From Curtobacterium flaccumfaciens pv. betae (GTDB taxonomy: Bacteria > Actinomycetota > Actinomycetes > Actinomycetales > Microbacteriaceae): a stretch of 64,000 nucleotides of DNA. The DNA lies in the NCBI RefSeq assembly GCF_026241855.1, contig NZ_JAPJDC010000001.1, positions 2,418,001-2,482,000 of the forward strand, read 5' to 3'. Shown here piece after piece: positions 25,095 through 32,979 of this stretch (the first letter of the stretch is position 1; each line of letters begins with the position of its first letter). A model generated the notes under the pieces. It was not told the DNA's origin. It saw nothing but the letters and a program-made list of their open reading frames with translations, and searched no databases. The translations under genes and the position numbers were made by a program.

Positions 25095-26458
25095 GCGGCG
25101 ACCGCCTTCTTGCTGGTCTTGCTCGTCTTCGTGCGCTTGCGTGCACCCGGCTGCGGGATCCGGAAGATCGCGCGGACGAGCGGCGGCGCCGCGATGAAGA
25201 GGACGATGAGGGCCTGGATGACCCCGACGATGTCGATCGGGATGCCGTTGGCGGCCTGCATGGCGTATCCACCGTTCTTCAGCACGCCGAACAGGATGGC
25301 CGCCCAGAACACACCCCAGGGCTTGGAGCGGCCGAGCAGGGCCACGGTGATGGCGTCGAAGCCGATGCCGGCGTCGATGCCCGAGGTGAAGCCCGAGGTG
25401 ACGGCGCCCTGCACCTGGTAGGCGCCGGCGATGCCCACCAGGGCACCGGAGATCAGCATCACCCAGATGGTCAGCGACGGGACGCTCATGCCGGCCACGC
25501 GGGCGGCACGGGGGTTCTCACCGATGGTGCGGAACCGGAAGCCGAGCGACGACTTGTTGACGAGCCACCAGACGACGACGACCGCGATGATCGCGACGAT
25601 GAACCCGAGGTCCACGCCGTACCGCACGCCGAAGAGCTGCGGCAGCAGGGCGCTCTCCTTCGTGGCGGGCGAGATCGGGTTGCTGCTGCCCGGGGCCTGC
25701 AGCAGGCCCGGGGTGCGGAGCAGGTAGCTGACCAGGTAGAGCGCGACGTAGTTGAGCATGATCGTGACGACCACCTCGTTCGCACCCGTCCGGGCCTTGA
25801 GCACCCCGACGATGCCACCCCAGACCGCGCCGCCGACGATGCCGGCGAGGATCGTGAGCGGGATGTGGATCGCGGCGGGTCCGTCGAACGAGAACCCGAC
25901 CCACCCGGCGGCAGCGGCGCCCATCAGGATCTGCCCCTGGCCGCCGATGTTGAACAGCCCGGCGCGGAACGACAGCGCGATCCCGAGTCCGGCGGCGATG
26001 AGCGGCACCGAGTAATCGACGGACCGCGTGAGCGGCCCGATCGCCTGCTGGAACGAGTCCGCGCCGAAGTTGAACACCGAGCCCTGGAACAGCGAGGCGT
26101 ACGCGCCGCCGACCGCGGTGCCGACCGCCTGGAGCATGTCCGTCGGGCGGGCGAAGAAGTACCCGGCGGTGGCACGGACGTTCTCGTCCGTCACGGCGAT
26201 GAGGATGCCGCAGGCGACCAGCGCGAGGACGACGGCGAGCACCGTGACGAGCACGGAGCCGTTCAGGATCCCCTGCAGGGCGGCCTGCCAGCGGTCACCA
26301 CCGGCGCCGTTGCGGCGCTCGGTGTCCTCTGCCGAGTCCGTCATCAGGTGCGGGGTCGACTCGACCTCCTGCAGACGGTCGTCGGTGAGCGGGGCGTCCG
26401 CGGTGCCGTGCGCAGCCGGGGTCGGCTGCTGCGTGTTGTCTGGCGGTGGGGTGGTCAC
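25091..26458 (-). CDS. Nucleoside ABC transporter permease 1
   Basis: Permease of 455 residues of the same BPD_transp_2 group (YufP/NupP-like). A cytosolic N-terminus of about 70 residues rich in Thr/Pro/Glu comes first, then about ten membrane segments. LSFRAGLFNIGGQGQILMGA is the family signature stretch, and FRTIGENPRAARVAGM the cytoplasmic coupling loop. GTG at 26458 overlaps a TGA in the leftover tail copy of the upstream ATPase (GTGA). That implies the two genes were once translationally coupled before a tandem duplication moved the ATPase stop 55 nt back. Confidence 0.9.
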   Translation of the reverse strand: MTTPPPDNTQQPTPAAHGTADAPLTDDRLQEVESTPHLMTDSAEDTERRNGAGGDRWQAALQGILNGSVLVTVLAVVLALVACGILIAVTDENVRATAGYFFARPTDMLQAVGTAVGGAYASLFQGSVFNFGADSFQQAIGPLTRSVDYSVPLIAAGLGIALSFRAGLFNIGGQGQILMGAAAAGWVGFSFDGPAAIHIPLTILAGIVGGAVWGGIVGVLKARTGANEVVVTIMLNYVALYLVSYLLRTPGLLQAPGSSNPISPATKESALLPQLFGVRYGVDLGFIVAIIAVVVVWWLVNKSSLGFRFRTIGENPRAARVAGMSVPSLTIWVMLISGALVGIAGAYQVQGAVTSGFTSGIDAGIGFDAITVALLGRSKPWGVFWAAILFGVLKNGGYAMQAANGIPIDIVGVIQALIVLFIAAPPLVRAIFRIPQPGARKRTKTSKTSKKAVAA

Positions 26459-26560
26459 GCTGCCAGCTCCGTTCCGGTCGTGGGTGTGGCGTGGATCTCG
26501 CCGGCCGAACCGGTCATGCGGCCAGCTCCGTTCCTTCGGGGATCTCCCCGGCCATCATGA
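26456..26560. repeat. Tandem duplication of the ABC ATPase 3' end
   Basis: The last codons of the ATPase gene (encoding AGEIPEGTELAA then TGA, about 26514-26555) are followed by a second, diverged copy (about 26456-26498) that would encode AGEI-x(6)-GTELAA and also ends in TGA. The inner copy carries about 12 extra nucleotides. The second TGA overlaps the GTG start of permease 1. The duplicate left an untranslated tail between the two genes. Confidence 0.8.
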
Positions 26561-28034
26561 GGCCGAGGACGTCGCGGGGGGTGGTCGCGGGGACGATGCC
26601 GACGATGCCGCCGCGGTACATCACGGCGATGCGGTCGGCCAGGGCGACGACCTCGTCGAGCTCGGTGGAGACGACGATGACCGGCACCCCGGTGTCGCGG
26701 GTGGCGACGATGCGCTTGTGGACGAACTCGATCGAGCCCACGTCGATGCCGCGGGTGGGCTGCGCGGCGACGAACAGCCGCAGTTCACGGCTCAGTTCGC
26801 GCGCCAGGACGATCTTCTGCTGGTTCCCGCCGGACAGCCGACCGGCCGCGGTGGTGCGGCCGGGGGTGCGGATGTCGAACTCGGCGATCTTCTCGTCGGC
26901 GAAGGCGTCGCGTTCCGCCGACCGGATCGTGCCGGCGCGGACGAACTCGGCGTGGTCGGCCCGGTCGAGCATCAGGTTCTCGGCGATGGTGAACTCGCCG
27001 ACCAGGCCGTCCTCCTTGCGGTCCTCGGGGACGAAGCCGACGCCCGCGTCGAGCACCTGCTTGACGCTCCGGCCGGTGAGCTCCTTGCCGTCCAGGGTGA
27101 TCCGGCCGGCGTGGGCGGGCTCGAGGCCGATGATCGCCTCGGTGAGCTCGGTCTGGCCGTTGCCCTGCACCCCGGCGATCGCCAGGACCTCGCCGCGACG
27201 CACCGTGAAGGAGACGTCGTCGACGAGCACGATGCCGGACGGGTCGGTGACGGTGAGGTGCTCGACGACCAGGGCGTCGTCGCCACCGGTCGAGGGTTCT
27301 TTGTCGACCACGAGCGAGACGGCACGGCCGACCATCAGCGCGGCCAGCTCGTTGTTCGTGGCGGTCGGCGAGGCTTCGCCGACGACCTTGCCGAGACGGA
27401 TGACCGTGATGCGGTCGGCGACCTCGCGCACCTCGCGGAGCTTGTGGGTGATGAAGACGATCGCGGTGCCGGCTTCGCGGAGCTGGCGCATGATGCCCAT
27501 CAGCTCGTCGGTCTCCTGCGGGGTGAGGACGGCTGTCGGCTCGTCGAACACCAGCACGGAGGCGTCGCGGGACAGCGCCTTGATGATCTCGACGCGCTGC
27601 TGCACGCCGACGGGCAGGTCCTCGACCTTGGCGTCGGGGTCGACGTCGAACCCGAAGCGGTCGGAGATCTCCTGCACGCGCTTGCGGGCACCGGCCAGGT
27701 CGAGCCGCCCGCCGAAGGTGGTCTGCTCCTGGCCCAGCATGACGTTCTCGGCGACGGTGAACACGGGCACGAGCATGAAGTGCTGGTGCACCATGCCGAT
27801 GCCGGCGCGCATGGCGTCACCGGGGCCGTCGAAGTCCTGCACCACGTCGTCGAGCAGGATCTCGCCCTCGTCGGCGTCGTACAGGCCGTACAGGACGTTC
27901 ATCAGGGTGGACTTGCCGGCGCCGTTCTCACCCAGGAGGCAGTGGACCTCACCCGGCTCGACGGTGAGCGAGATGTGGTCGTTGGCGACCAGGGCGCCGA
28001 ACCGCTTGGTGATGCCGCGGAGTTCGAGCTTCAT
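26514..28034 (-). CDS. Nucleoside ABC transporter ATP-binding protein (double)
   Basis: Cytosolic ATPase of 506 residues with two fused ABC domains, as in YufO/NupO-type nucleoside importers. Domain 1 has Walker A GENGAGKST (about 34-42) and a VLVFDEPTAVL Walker B. Its signature is the degenerate LPVGVQQRVEI. Domain 2 has a non-canonical Walker A (GVQGNGQTE, no Lys) but a good LSGGNQQK signature. Asymmetry of this kind is normal in the family. The ATG at 28034 is preceded at 7 nt by TAGACT, so a leaderless message is likely. The 3' end is duplicated in tandem before the permease gene. Confidence 0.93.
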   Translation of the reverse strand: MKLELRGITKRFGALVANDHISLTVEPGEVHCLLGENGAGKSTLMNVLYGLYDADEGEILLDDVVQDFDGPGDAMRAGIGMVHQHFMLVPVFTVAENVMLGQEQTTFGGRLDLAGARKRVQEISDRFGFDVDPDAKVEDLPVGVQQRVEIIKALSRDASVLVFDEPTAVLTPQETDELMGIMRQLREAGTAIVFITHKLREVREVADRITVIRLGKVVGEASPTATNNELAALMVGRAVSLVVDKEPSTGGDDALVVEHLTVTDPSGIVLVDDVSFTVRRGEVLAIAGVQGNGQTELTEAIIGLEPAHAGRITLDGKELTGRSVKQVLDAGVGFVPEDRKEDGLVGEFTIAENLMLDRADHAEFVRAGTIRSAERDAFADEKIAEFDIRTPGRTTAAGRLSGGNQQKIVLARELSRELRLFVAAQPTRGIDVGSIEFVHKRIVATRDTGVPVIVVSTELDEVVALADRIAVMYRGGIVGIVPATTPRDVLGLMMAGEIPEGTELAA

Positions 28035-28041
28035 GTTCGGG

Positions 28042-28047
28042 AGTCTA
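28042..28047 (-). promoter_or_regulatory. Candidate leaderless -10 box for the ABC ATPase
   Basis: TAGACT ends 7 nt before the ATG at 28034. The -35 region would fall inside the palindromic repeats at 28056-28137, so those repeats could be a regulator site. Confidence 0.5.
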
Positions 28048-28055
28048 TTTCTGTC

Positions 28056-28137
28056 TCGCGCGCGCCACGCGGGCGCACGGTGTCGCGTGCACCCCGCGGA
28101 TGCACGATGTGGTGTGCGCCACCCGGGCGCACGAGAA
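28056..28137. repeat. Three tandem palindromic units upstream of the ABC ATPase
   Basis: Three diverged units of 27-28 nt (28056-28083, 28084-28110, 28111-28137) lie head to tail. Each has a central inverted repeat such as GCGCC/GGCGC or TGCA/TGCA. They cover the expected -35 region of the ATPase promoter. They may be operator sites, or hairpins limiting read-through from the BMP gene. Confidence 0.65.
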
Positions 28138-28169
28138 CGCGGGCGAGGGATGCTCCCCCGCCCGCGTTC
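28135..28169 (-). terminator. Hairpin terminator after the BMP lipoprotein gene
   Basis: An 11-bp perfect stem (28135-28145 with 28159-28169) whose interior can extend by a further GGG/CCC pair. It starts 6 nt after the stop codon of the BMP gene. It would make the substrate-binding protein more abundant than the ATPase and permeases. Confidence 0.75.
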
Positions 28170-28175
28170 ACCGGG

Positions 28176-29240
28176 TCAGGACTGGGTCTTGACCTTGATC
28201 GAGCCGTCGATGATGCCGGCCTTCACGTCGTCGAGCTCGCCCTGCAGGCCCTTGTCGACCTTGGACTCGAAGTCGTGGAACGGCGCGATGCCGACGCCGT
28301 CGTTCTCGAGGGTGCCCACGTACGGGTCCTTCGAGAACTTGTCGTCAGCCGCCTGCTCGACGACGTCCTTCACGGCCGGGCGCATGCCCTTCTCGACCGA
28401 GGTGAAGGCGATGTCCTTGTAGCGGGGGTCGGCCTCGTAGAGGTCGCTGTCCGCACCGATCAGGACGGAACCGTTGTCGGCGTCCTTGATGGCCTCGGCG
28501 GCAGACTGGTAGATCGGGCCACCGACGGGCAGGATCACGTCGGCGTCCTGGTCGAGGAGCGTCTGCGCAACGGACTTGGCCTGCGTGCCGGCCTCGAAGC
28601 CACCGGTGAAGGAGCCCTTGCCGGTGTCGACGTTCCAGCCGACGACCTTGACGTCCTTGTCCTTCTGCTCGTTGTAGTACTTCACGCCGTCCGCGAAGCC
28701 GTCCATGAAGATGGTGACGGTCGGGATCTGCATGCCACCGAAGGTGCCGACGACGCCGGTCTTCGAGTAGGACGCCGCCGCGTAGCCGGCGAGGAACGCC
28801 GCCTGCGAGGTGTCGAACGTGATCGGCTTGACGTTCTTCGCGTCGATCGAGTTGTCGTCGATGATCGCGAAGTCGGTGTCGGGGTTCGCAGCGGCCTGCT
28901 TCTTCGTGGCGTCGGCCAGGTTGAAGCCGACGGTCACGACGAGGTTGCAGTTCTGGCCGATGAGCTGCTCGATGTTCGAGTCGTAGACGGTGGCGTCCTT
29001 CGACTCGGCCTCCTTGTAGGTGGCACCGAGGTCCTTGGCGGCGTCCTTCATGCCCTCGTAGCCGAGCTGGTTGAACGACTTGTCGTCGAACCCACCGGCG
29101 TCGGAGACCATGCAGGGGCGGAAGTCGGTCTTCTTCGCCGAGTCGGTGGTGGACGGCGCCGAGGCGCAGCCGGCCAGGACGGCGACGGTGCCGGCGAGCG
29201 CGAGGCCGCTGAGGACGACCTGTCGGGTACGAGATGTCAC
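28176..29240 (-). CDS. BMP-family nucleoside-binding lipoprotein
   Basis: Substrate-binding lipoprotein of 354 residues of the BMP/Med/PnrA-like family, the nucleoside receptor for the ABC importer encoded downstream. The signal peptide ends in a lipobox LAGC with Cys at about residue 26. The mature part starts with a Ser/Thr/Lys linker, then VSDAGGFDDKSFNQLGYEGM, typical of the family, and later FDTSQAAFLAGYAAA. GTG at 29240 has GGAGGA 8 nt upstream; the longer open frame lacks a signal-peptide start. It is the first gene of the cluster and is followed by a hairpin. Confidence 0.93.
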   Translation of the reverse strand: MTSRTRQVVLSGLALAGTVAVLAGCASAPSTTDSAKKTDFRPCMVSDAGGFDDKSFNQLGYEGMKDAAKDLGATYKEAESKDATVYDSNIEQLIGQNCNLVVTVGFNLADATKKQAAANPDTDFAIIDDNSIDAKNVKPITFDTSQAAFLAGYAAASYSKTGVVGTFGGMQIPTVTIFMDGFADGVKYYNEQKDKDVKVVGWNVDTGKGSFTGGFEAGTQAKSVAQTLLDQDADVILPVGGPIYQSAAEAIKDADNGSVLIGADSDLYEADPRYKDIAFTSVEKGMRPAVKDVVEQAADDKFSKDPYVGTLENDGVGIAPFHDFESKVDKGLQGELDDVKAGIIDGSIKVKTQS

Positions 29241-29438
29241 GGGTTGGTTCCTCCGGGGAGCGTGCCCGGACCACGTGCGTTCCGGGCGATCGTGGCGACA
29301 GTACACGACCGTCGGGCCGGTACAGGACCCGTTGCGGGGGTCCTGCGGATCGGTTACGGGATCGCGACCCCGCCGAAACGCGCCCGTAACGCGGGGTCGC
29401 ACGCTGACCCCCAGTTCGAGGGGTTTGTCGGTGGAGCG
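29241..29438. promoter_or_regulatory. BMP gene upstream region with interleaved inverted repeats
   Basis: 198 nt between manC and the BMP gene. Two inverted repeats interlock: 29353-29360 with 29383-29390 (GTTACGGG/CCCGTAAC) and 29364-29371 with 29393-29400 (GCGACCCC/GGGGTCGC). Each pair has the same 30-nt offset. This order can form a pseudoknot in RNA or two overlapping operators in DNA. A simple 8-bp hairpin (29323-29330 with 29338-29345) may end manC transcription. I recognise no known riboswitch class. Confidence 0.5.
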
Positions 29439-30554
29439 CTACAGGACGTCGCCCCGGCCGCTGATCTTCAGGGCATCCACAACACCCTTCACCCGCTGCG
29501 CGTTCGCGCTGGTGGTGACGAGCAGGGCGTCCGGGGTGTCCACGACGACGATGTCCTCGACGCCGATGAGCGAGATGAGTCGCTGACTGTGCGAGATCAC
29601 GATGCCGCTCGACGAGTCCGCCAGGATGCGGGCACCGTCCCCGAGCACGGCGAGGTTGTTCGGCCGACCGCCGGACTGCAGCTTGGCGAGGGAGGCGAAG
29701 TCCCCCACGTCGTCCCAGTCGAAGTCGCCGGGGACGACCGCCATGCGTCCGGCGGCTGCGGCCGGCTCGGCGACGGTGTAGTCGATGGCGATCTTCTCGA
29801 GCATCGGCCAGACGGCGTCGACGACGGCGCCGCGGGCCGAGGTGTCCCAGGCGTCGGCGAGCTCGTTGATGCCGGCCAGCAGCTCGGGCTTCGTCCGGCC
29901 GATCTCGGCGAGCAGCACGTCGGCGCGGGCGATGAACATGCCGGCGTTCCAGAGGTAGTTGCCCTGCTCGACGTAGGAGCGGGCGGTGTCCAGGTCGGGC
30001 TTCTCGACGAACGACTTCACCGCGTGTGCGGTCGGGGCACCCTCGATGTCGAGCGCGGCGGTGTCGGCGTTGATGTAGCCGAAGCCGATCGCGGGCTCCG
30101 TCGGGGTGATGCCGATGGTCGTCACGTAGCCGGCGCGTGCGACGGCGACGGCCTCGCGCACCGAACGACGGAAGCCGCGGGCGTCCCCGATGACGTGGTC
30201 GGCGGCGAACGAGCCGATGACGACGTCGGGCTCGCGGCGCACCAGGATCGCCGCGGCCAGGCCGATGGCGGCCGTGGAGTCCTTCGGCTCGCTCTCGAGC
30301 ACCACGTTGTGGTCCTCGACGCCGGGCAGCTGCGACTCCACCGCGACCCGGTGCGCACGGCCGGTGACGACCATGATCCGCTGGTCGCCGGCGAGCGGCG
30401 CCAGGCGGTCCCAGGTCTGCCGCAGCAGCGAGGTGCCGGAACCCGTCAGGTCGTGCAGGAACTTGGGTGCGTCCGCGCGCGACAACGGCCACAGGCGCGA
30501 TCCGATGCCCCCTGCGGGGATGATCGCGTAGAAGTCTTCGAGAGCGTCAGCCAC
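29439..30554 (-). CDS. manC: Mannose-1-phosphate guanylyltransferase
   Basis: GDP-mannose pyrophosphorylase of 371 residues. It makes GDP-mannose from mannose-1-phosphate and GTP for mannosylated lipids and glycans. IPAGGIGSRLWPLSRADAPKF (about residues 11-31) is the nucleotidyltransferase signature, FVEKP and YLWNAGMF follow, and the C-terminal left-handed beta-helix part is short, without the phosphomannose isomerase domain of the long bacterial form. The GTG at 30554 is supported by TACGGT 6 nt upstream. It is divergent from a GT4 mannosyltransferase-like gene that probably uses its product. Confidence 0.92.
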   Translation of the reverse strand: MADALEDFYAIIPAGGIGSRLWPLSRADAPKFLHDLTGSGTSLLRQTWDRLAPLAGDQRIMVVTGRAHRVAVESQLPGVEDHNVVLESEPKDSTAAIGLAAAILVRREPDVVIGSFAADHVIGDARGFRRSVREAVAVARAGYVTTIGITPTEPAIGFGYINADTAALDIEGAPTAHAVKSFVEKPDLDTARSYVEQGNYLWNAGMFIARADVLLAEIGRTKPELLAGINELADAWDTSARGAVVDAVWPMLEKIAIDYTVAEPAAAAGRMAVVPGDFDWDDVGDFASLAKLQSGGRPNNLAVLGDGARILADSSSGIVISHSQRLISLIGVEDIVVVDTPDALLVTTSANAQRVKGVVDALKISGRGDVL

Positions 30555-30560
30555 GCGCTC

Positions 30561-30566
30561 ACCGTA
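30561..30566 (-). promoter_or_regulatory. Candidate leaderless -10 box for manC
   Basis: TACGGT ends 6 nt before the GTG at 30554, in the 142-nt divergent spacer to the GT4 gene. Confidence 0.5.
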
Positions 30567-30696
30567 CCGGTCCCACCGGGCGGATCCTGGGTGGTCTCCG
30601 CACGATTCCCGCATGCGGGCTCCCGCAGCGTTGTTCACCCGGCGCGCGCGTCCCGTTCACGTCGTCGGCCCCGCCGGGTCACGTCACGCCCGGAGC

Positions 30697-31944
30697 ATGG
30701 GCAGCACCATGAGCGCACGCAGCGTGGAGCGCGGCACGTCCCCCCGGACCGTCGCCGTCGTGACCGAGAGCTTCCTGCCCACCCTCAACGGCGTGACCAC
30801 CAGTGTCCTGGCGGTCCTCGACCACCTGGAACGACGGGGTCACCGCGCGGTCGTGATCGCCCCGGACACCCCCGGCCTCGCGCAGTTCCGGTCGCGCAGC
30901 GCCGTCGAGCGCTACCGCTCCTTCGACGTCCACCGCATCCCCGCCGTCGCCTACCGGCAGTTCCCGGTGGCGCTCCCCCACCCGGTGCTCGACACGATCC
31001 TCGCCGCCTCCGGCGCCGACGTGCTCCACGCCGCGAGTCCGTTCCTGTTGGGTGGGCGCGCGATCACGGCAGCCGGGAGGCTCGGCATCCCCTCCGTCGC
31101 CGTCTTCCAGACCGACGTGGCCGGGTTCGCCCGCCGCAACGGCCTGACCGCGACCGTCCCGTTGGTGCGGAAGATCCTCGGACGCATCCACGCCGGGGCC
31201 TCGCTGACGCTCGCCCCGTCGAGCGCGACCGCCGCGATGCTCGCCGAGGAGGGCGTGCCCCGCGTCGCCCGCTGGGGTCGCGGGGTCGACACCGAGCTGT
31301 TCCACCCCGCGCGCCGGTCGACCGGGCACGTGCGGGCACTCCGCCGCCGCCTGGCCCCCAACGGTGAGACCATCGTCGGCTACGTCGGACGCCTCGCCCC
31401 GGAGAAGGAGGTCGAGCGGCTCGCCGAGCTCGGCGGTGTCCCCGGCATCCGGGTCGTCGTGGCCGGAGGGGGTCCGTCGCGGGCGATGCTCGAACGTCGG
31501 CTCCGGCACCTCGACGTCACCTTCACCGGCCCCCTGCGCGGCGACGCCCTCGCCGACGCGTACGCGGCGCTCGACCTGTTCGTGCACACCGGTCCGGCCG
31601 AGACCTTCGGGCAGACCCTGCAGGAGGCCCACGCCTCCGGCCTGCCCGTGATCGCGCCGGCGTCCGGCGGCCCGCTCGACCTGGTCGCCCCGGGGCTCGA
31701 CGGCGAGTTCTACGACGCCGATGCCCCGCAGGCCCTGCGGCACGCGGTCCTGCGGCTGCACCACGACCGCGCGCTGGCGGAGCGGATGGGTTCCGCCGGT
31801 CGACTCCGGGTCGAGGGAACCACCTGGGAGGCCGTCGGCGACCAGCTCCTCGACCACCACGACACGGCCCGCACCATCGGCGCGCCGCCCGTCGGACGGG
31901 GCCTCCGGGCCGGTCGGGACGAGAAGGTCAGCGCCCGCGCATAG
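30697..31944 (+). CDS. GT4 glycosyltransferase, mannosyltransferase-like
   Basis: Cytosolic GT-B enzyme of 415 residues similar in layout to actinobacterial GDP-mannose-dependent MgtA/PimB-type transferases. TESFLPTLNGVTTSV (about residues 22-36) is the acceptor-side loop. VGYVGRLAPEKEVERL starts the donor domain, and GPAETFGQTLQEAHASGLPV holds the EX7E motif. A second ATG at 30709 is an equally good start, since neither has a clear ribosome-binding site. Its divergence from manC suggests a shared GDP-mannose pathway, probably mannosylated glycolipid or lipomannan. Its TAG stop overlaps the putative -10 box of the sdh operon. Confidence 0.85.
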   Translation: MGSTMSARSVERGTSPRTVAVVTESFLPTLNGVTTSVLAVLDHLERRGHRAVVIAPDTPGLAQFRSRSAVERYRSFDVHRIPAVAYRQFPVALPHPVLDTILAASGADVLHAASPFLLGGRAITAAGRLGIPSVAVFQTDVAGFARRNGLTATVPLVRKILGRIHAGASLTLAPSSATAAMLAEEGVPRVARWGRGVDTELFHPARRSTGHVRALRRRLAPNGETIVGYVGRLAPEKEVERLAELGGVPGIRVVVAGGGPSRAMLERRLRHLDVTFTGPLRGDALADAYAALDLFVHTGPAETFGQTLQEAHASGLPVIAPASGGPLDLVAPGLDGEFYDADAPQALRHAVLRLHHDRALAERMGSAGRLRVEGTTWEAVGDQLLDHHDTARTIGAPPVGRGLRAGRDEKVSARA

Positions 31945-32022
31945 GATGGGTCGTGTTCCACACGAACACGAACGGCAAGGGCTCGCCGATCGGGCGAGCC
32001 CGTCCTATGGAAGGACGAGCTC
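31942..32022 (+). promoter_or_regulatory. sdhCDAB promoter and leader hairpins
   Basis: TAGGAT at 31942-31947, overlapping the stop of the previous gene, is a candidate -10 box and gives a leader of about 68 nt. The leader has a 9-bp hairpin (31979-31987 with 31993-32001), then a smaller stem (32001-32005 with 32013-32017) covering the AAGGAC ribosome-binding site. The first hairpin could equally be a terminator of the GT4 gene. Confidence 0.5.
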
Positions 32023-32472
32023 ATGGCTGAGCACACCGGCGGGGGTACGGCGACCGCGGTGCCCGACGTCTCGATTGAAGCCCCGCGGGCTTCTCGGACG
32101 CCACAGGGCACGCTCTACCGCGGTTCGATCGGGATGTGGTCGTGGGTTCTCCACCGCATCACCGGCGTCGCGATCTACTTCTTCCTGCTCGTGCACATCC
32201 TCGACACGGCGCTCGTGCGGCTCTCCCCAGAGGCGTACAACGCGGTCATCGGCACGTACAAGACCCCGATCATGAACCTCGGCGAGATCGCGCTCGTCAT
32301 GGCCATCGTGTTCCACGCCTTCAACGGCCTGCGGATCATCCTGATCGACTTCTGGTCGAAGGGCCCGAAGTACCAGCGGGCCATGTTCTGGATCGTCATG
32401 GTCCTGTGGGCGGTGGCGATCGCGGGCTTCCTGCCCCGCCAGCTCATGAACCTCGTCGCGGACTTCAACTGA
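32023..32472 (+). CDS. sdhC: Succinate dehydrogenase cytochrome b subunit
   Basis: Membrane anchor of 149 residues with three hydrophobic helices. It carries heme b together with SdhD and passes electrons from SdhB to menaquinone or ubiquinone. RGSIGMWSWVLHRITGVAIY (about residues 33-52) is the family signature, with quinone-site Ser/Arg, and the heme His is in FFLLVHI. An AAGGA ribosome-binding site lies about 9 nt before the ATG. It is the first gene of a standard sdhCDAB operon; sdhD begins 11 nt after the stop. Confidence 0.94.
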   Translation: MAEHTGGGTATAVPDVSIEAPRASRTPQGTLYRGSIGMWSWVLHRITGVAIYFFLLVHILDTALVRLSPEAYNAVIGTYKTPIMNLGEIALVMAIVFHAFNGLRIILIDFWSKGPKYQRAMFWIVMVLWAVAIAGFLPRQLMNLVADFN

Positions 32473-32483
32473 GGGGCACGAAC

Positions 32484-32930
32484 ATGACCACGCAGATCGT
32501 CGAACCTCCCCGCTCGGCCGCAGCCGCCCGCAGCACCACCAACTGGGAGAAGTGGGGCTGGATCTACATGCGCGCTTCGGGCGTGCTGCTCGTCGTGCTG
32601 ATCTTCGGCCACCTCTTCGTCAACATGGTGGCGGGCGAGGGCGTCAAGCAGATCGACTTCGCCTTCGTCGCCGGCAAGTGGGCCAACCCCTTCTGGCAGG
32701 TCTGGGACTCGCTCATGCTGGTCCTCGCCCTCATCCACGGCTCGAACGGCATGCGCACGATCGTCAACGACTACGTGTCGAAGCCCGGCATCCGCAAGAC
32801 CCTCCTCGTCGCGATCCTGGCCGCCTGCGTCGTGCTGATCGTGCTCGGGCTCCTCGTCTGCTGGACCTTCGACCCGTGCCCCGCCGGCGCCGCTGCCGCC
32901 GACCTGCCGTCCTTCTGCCCCGCGCAGTAG
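32484..32930 (+). CDS. sdhD: Succinate dehydrogenase hydrophobic membrane anchor subunit
   Basis: Second membrane anchor of complex II, 148 residues with three helices. [20 protein letters not shown] (about residues 26-45) has the family Arg-Ala-Ser-Gly and the likely heme-ligand His at its end. [16 protein letters not shown] is the conserved loop into the last helix. A Cys/Pro/Ala-rich C-terminus follows the third helix. It has GAGGGG upstream of the ATG and sits between sdhC and sdhA in the operon. Confidence 0.93.
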   Translation: MTTQIVEPPRSAAAARSTTNWEKWGWIYMRASGVLLVVLIFGHLFVNMVAGEGVKQIDFAFVAGKWANPFWQVWDSLMLVLALIHGSNGMRTIVNDYVSKPGIRKTLLVAILAACVVLIVLGLLVCWTFDPCPAGAAAADLPSFCPAQ

Positions 32931-32979
32931 CACCACCACCGTTGCTGCCCGCGTTCCCACCGTCTACGGAAAGACCCCT

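Noticed and set aside
29241..29438. Known purine or preQ1 riboswitch in front of the BMP gene
   Set aside because: Paired elements exist, but I could not match the conserved core of any known class, so I list only the inverted repeats.
26028..31367. A 1779-codon open frame on the plus strand across the nucleoside transport genes and manC
   Set aside because: It lies antisense to well-supported genes (permease, ATPase, BMP, manC), its sequence is a third-position mirror of them with Arg/Gly/Ala/Asp bias, and it has no domain. It is a GC shadow.
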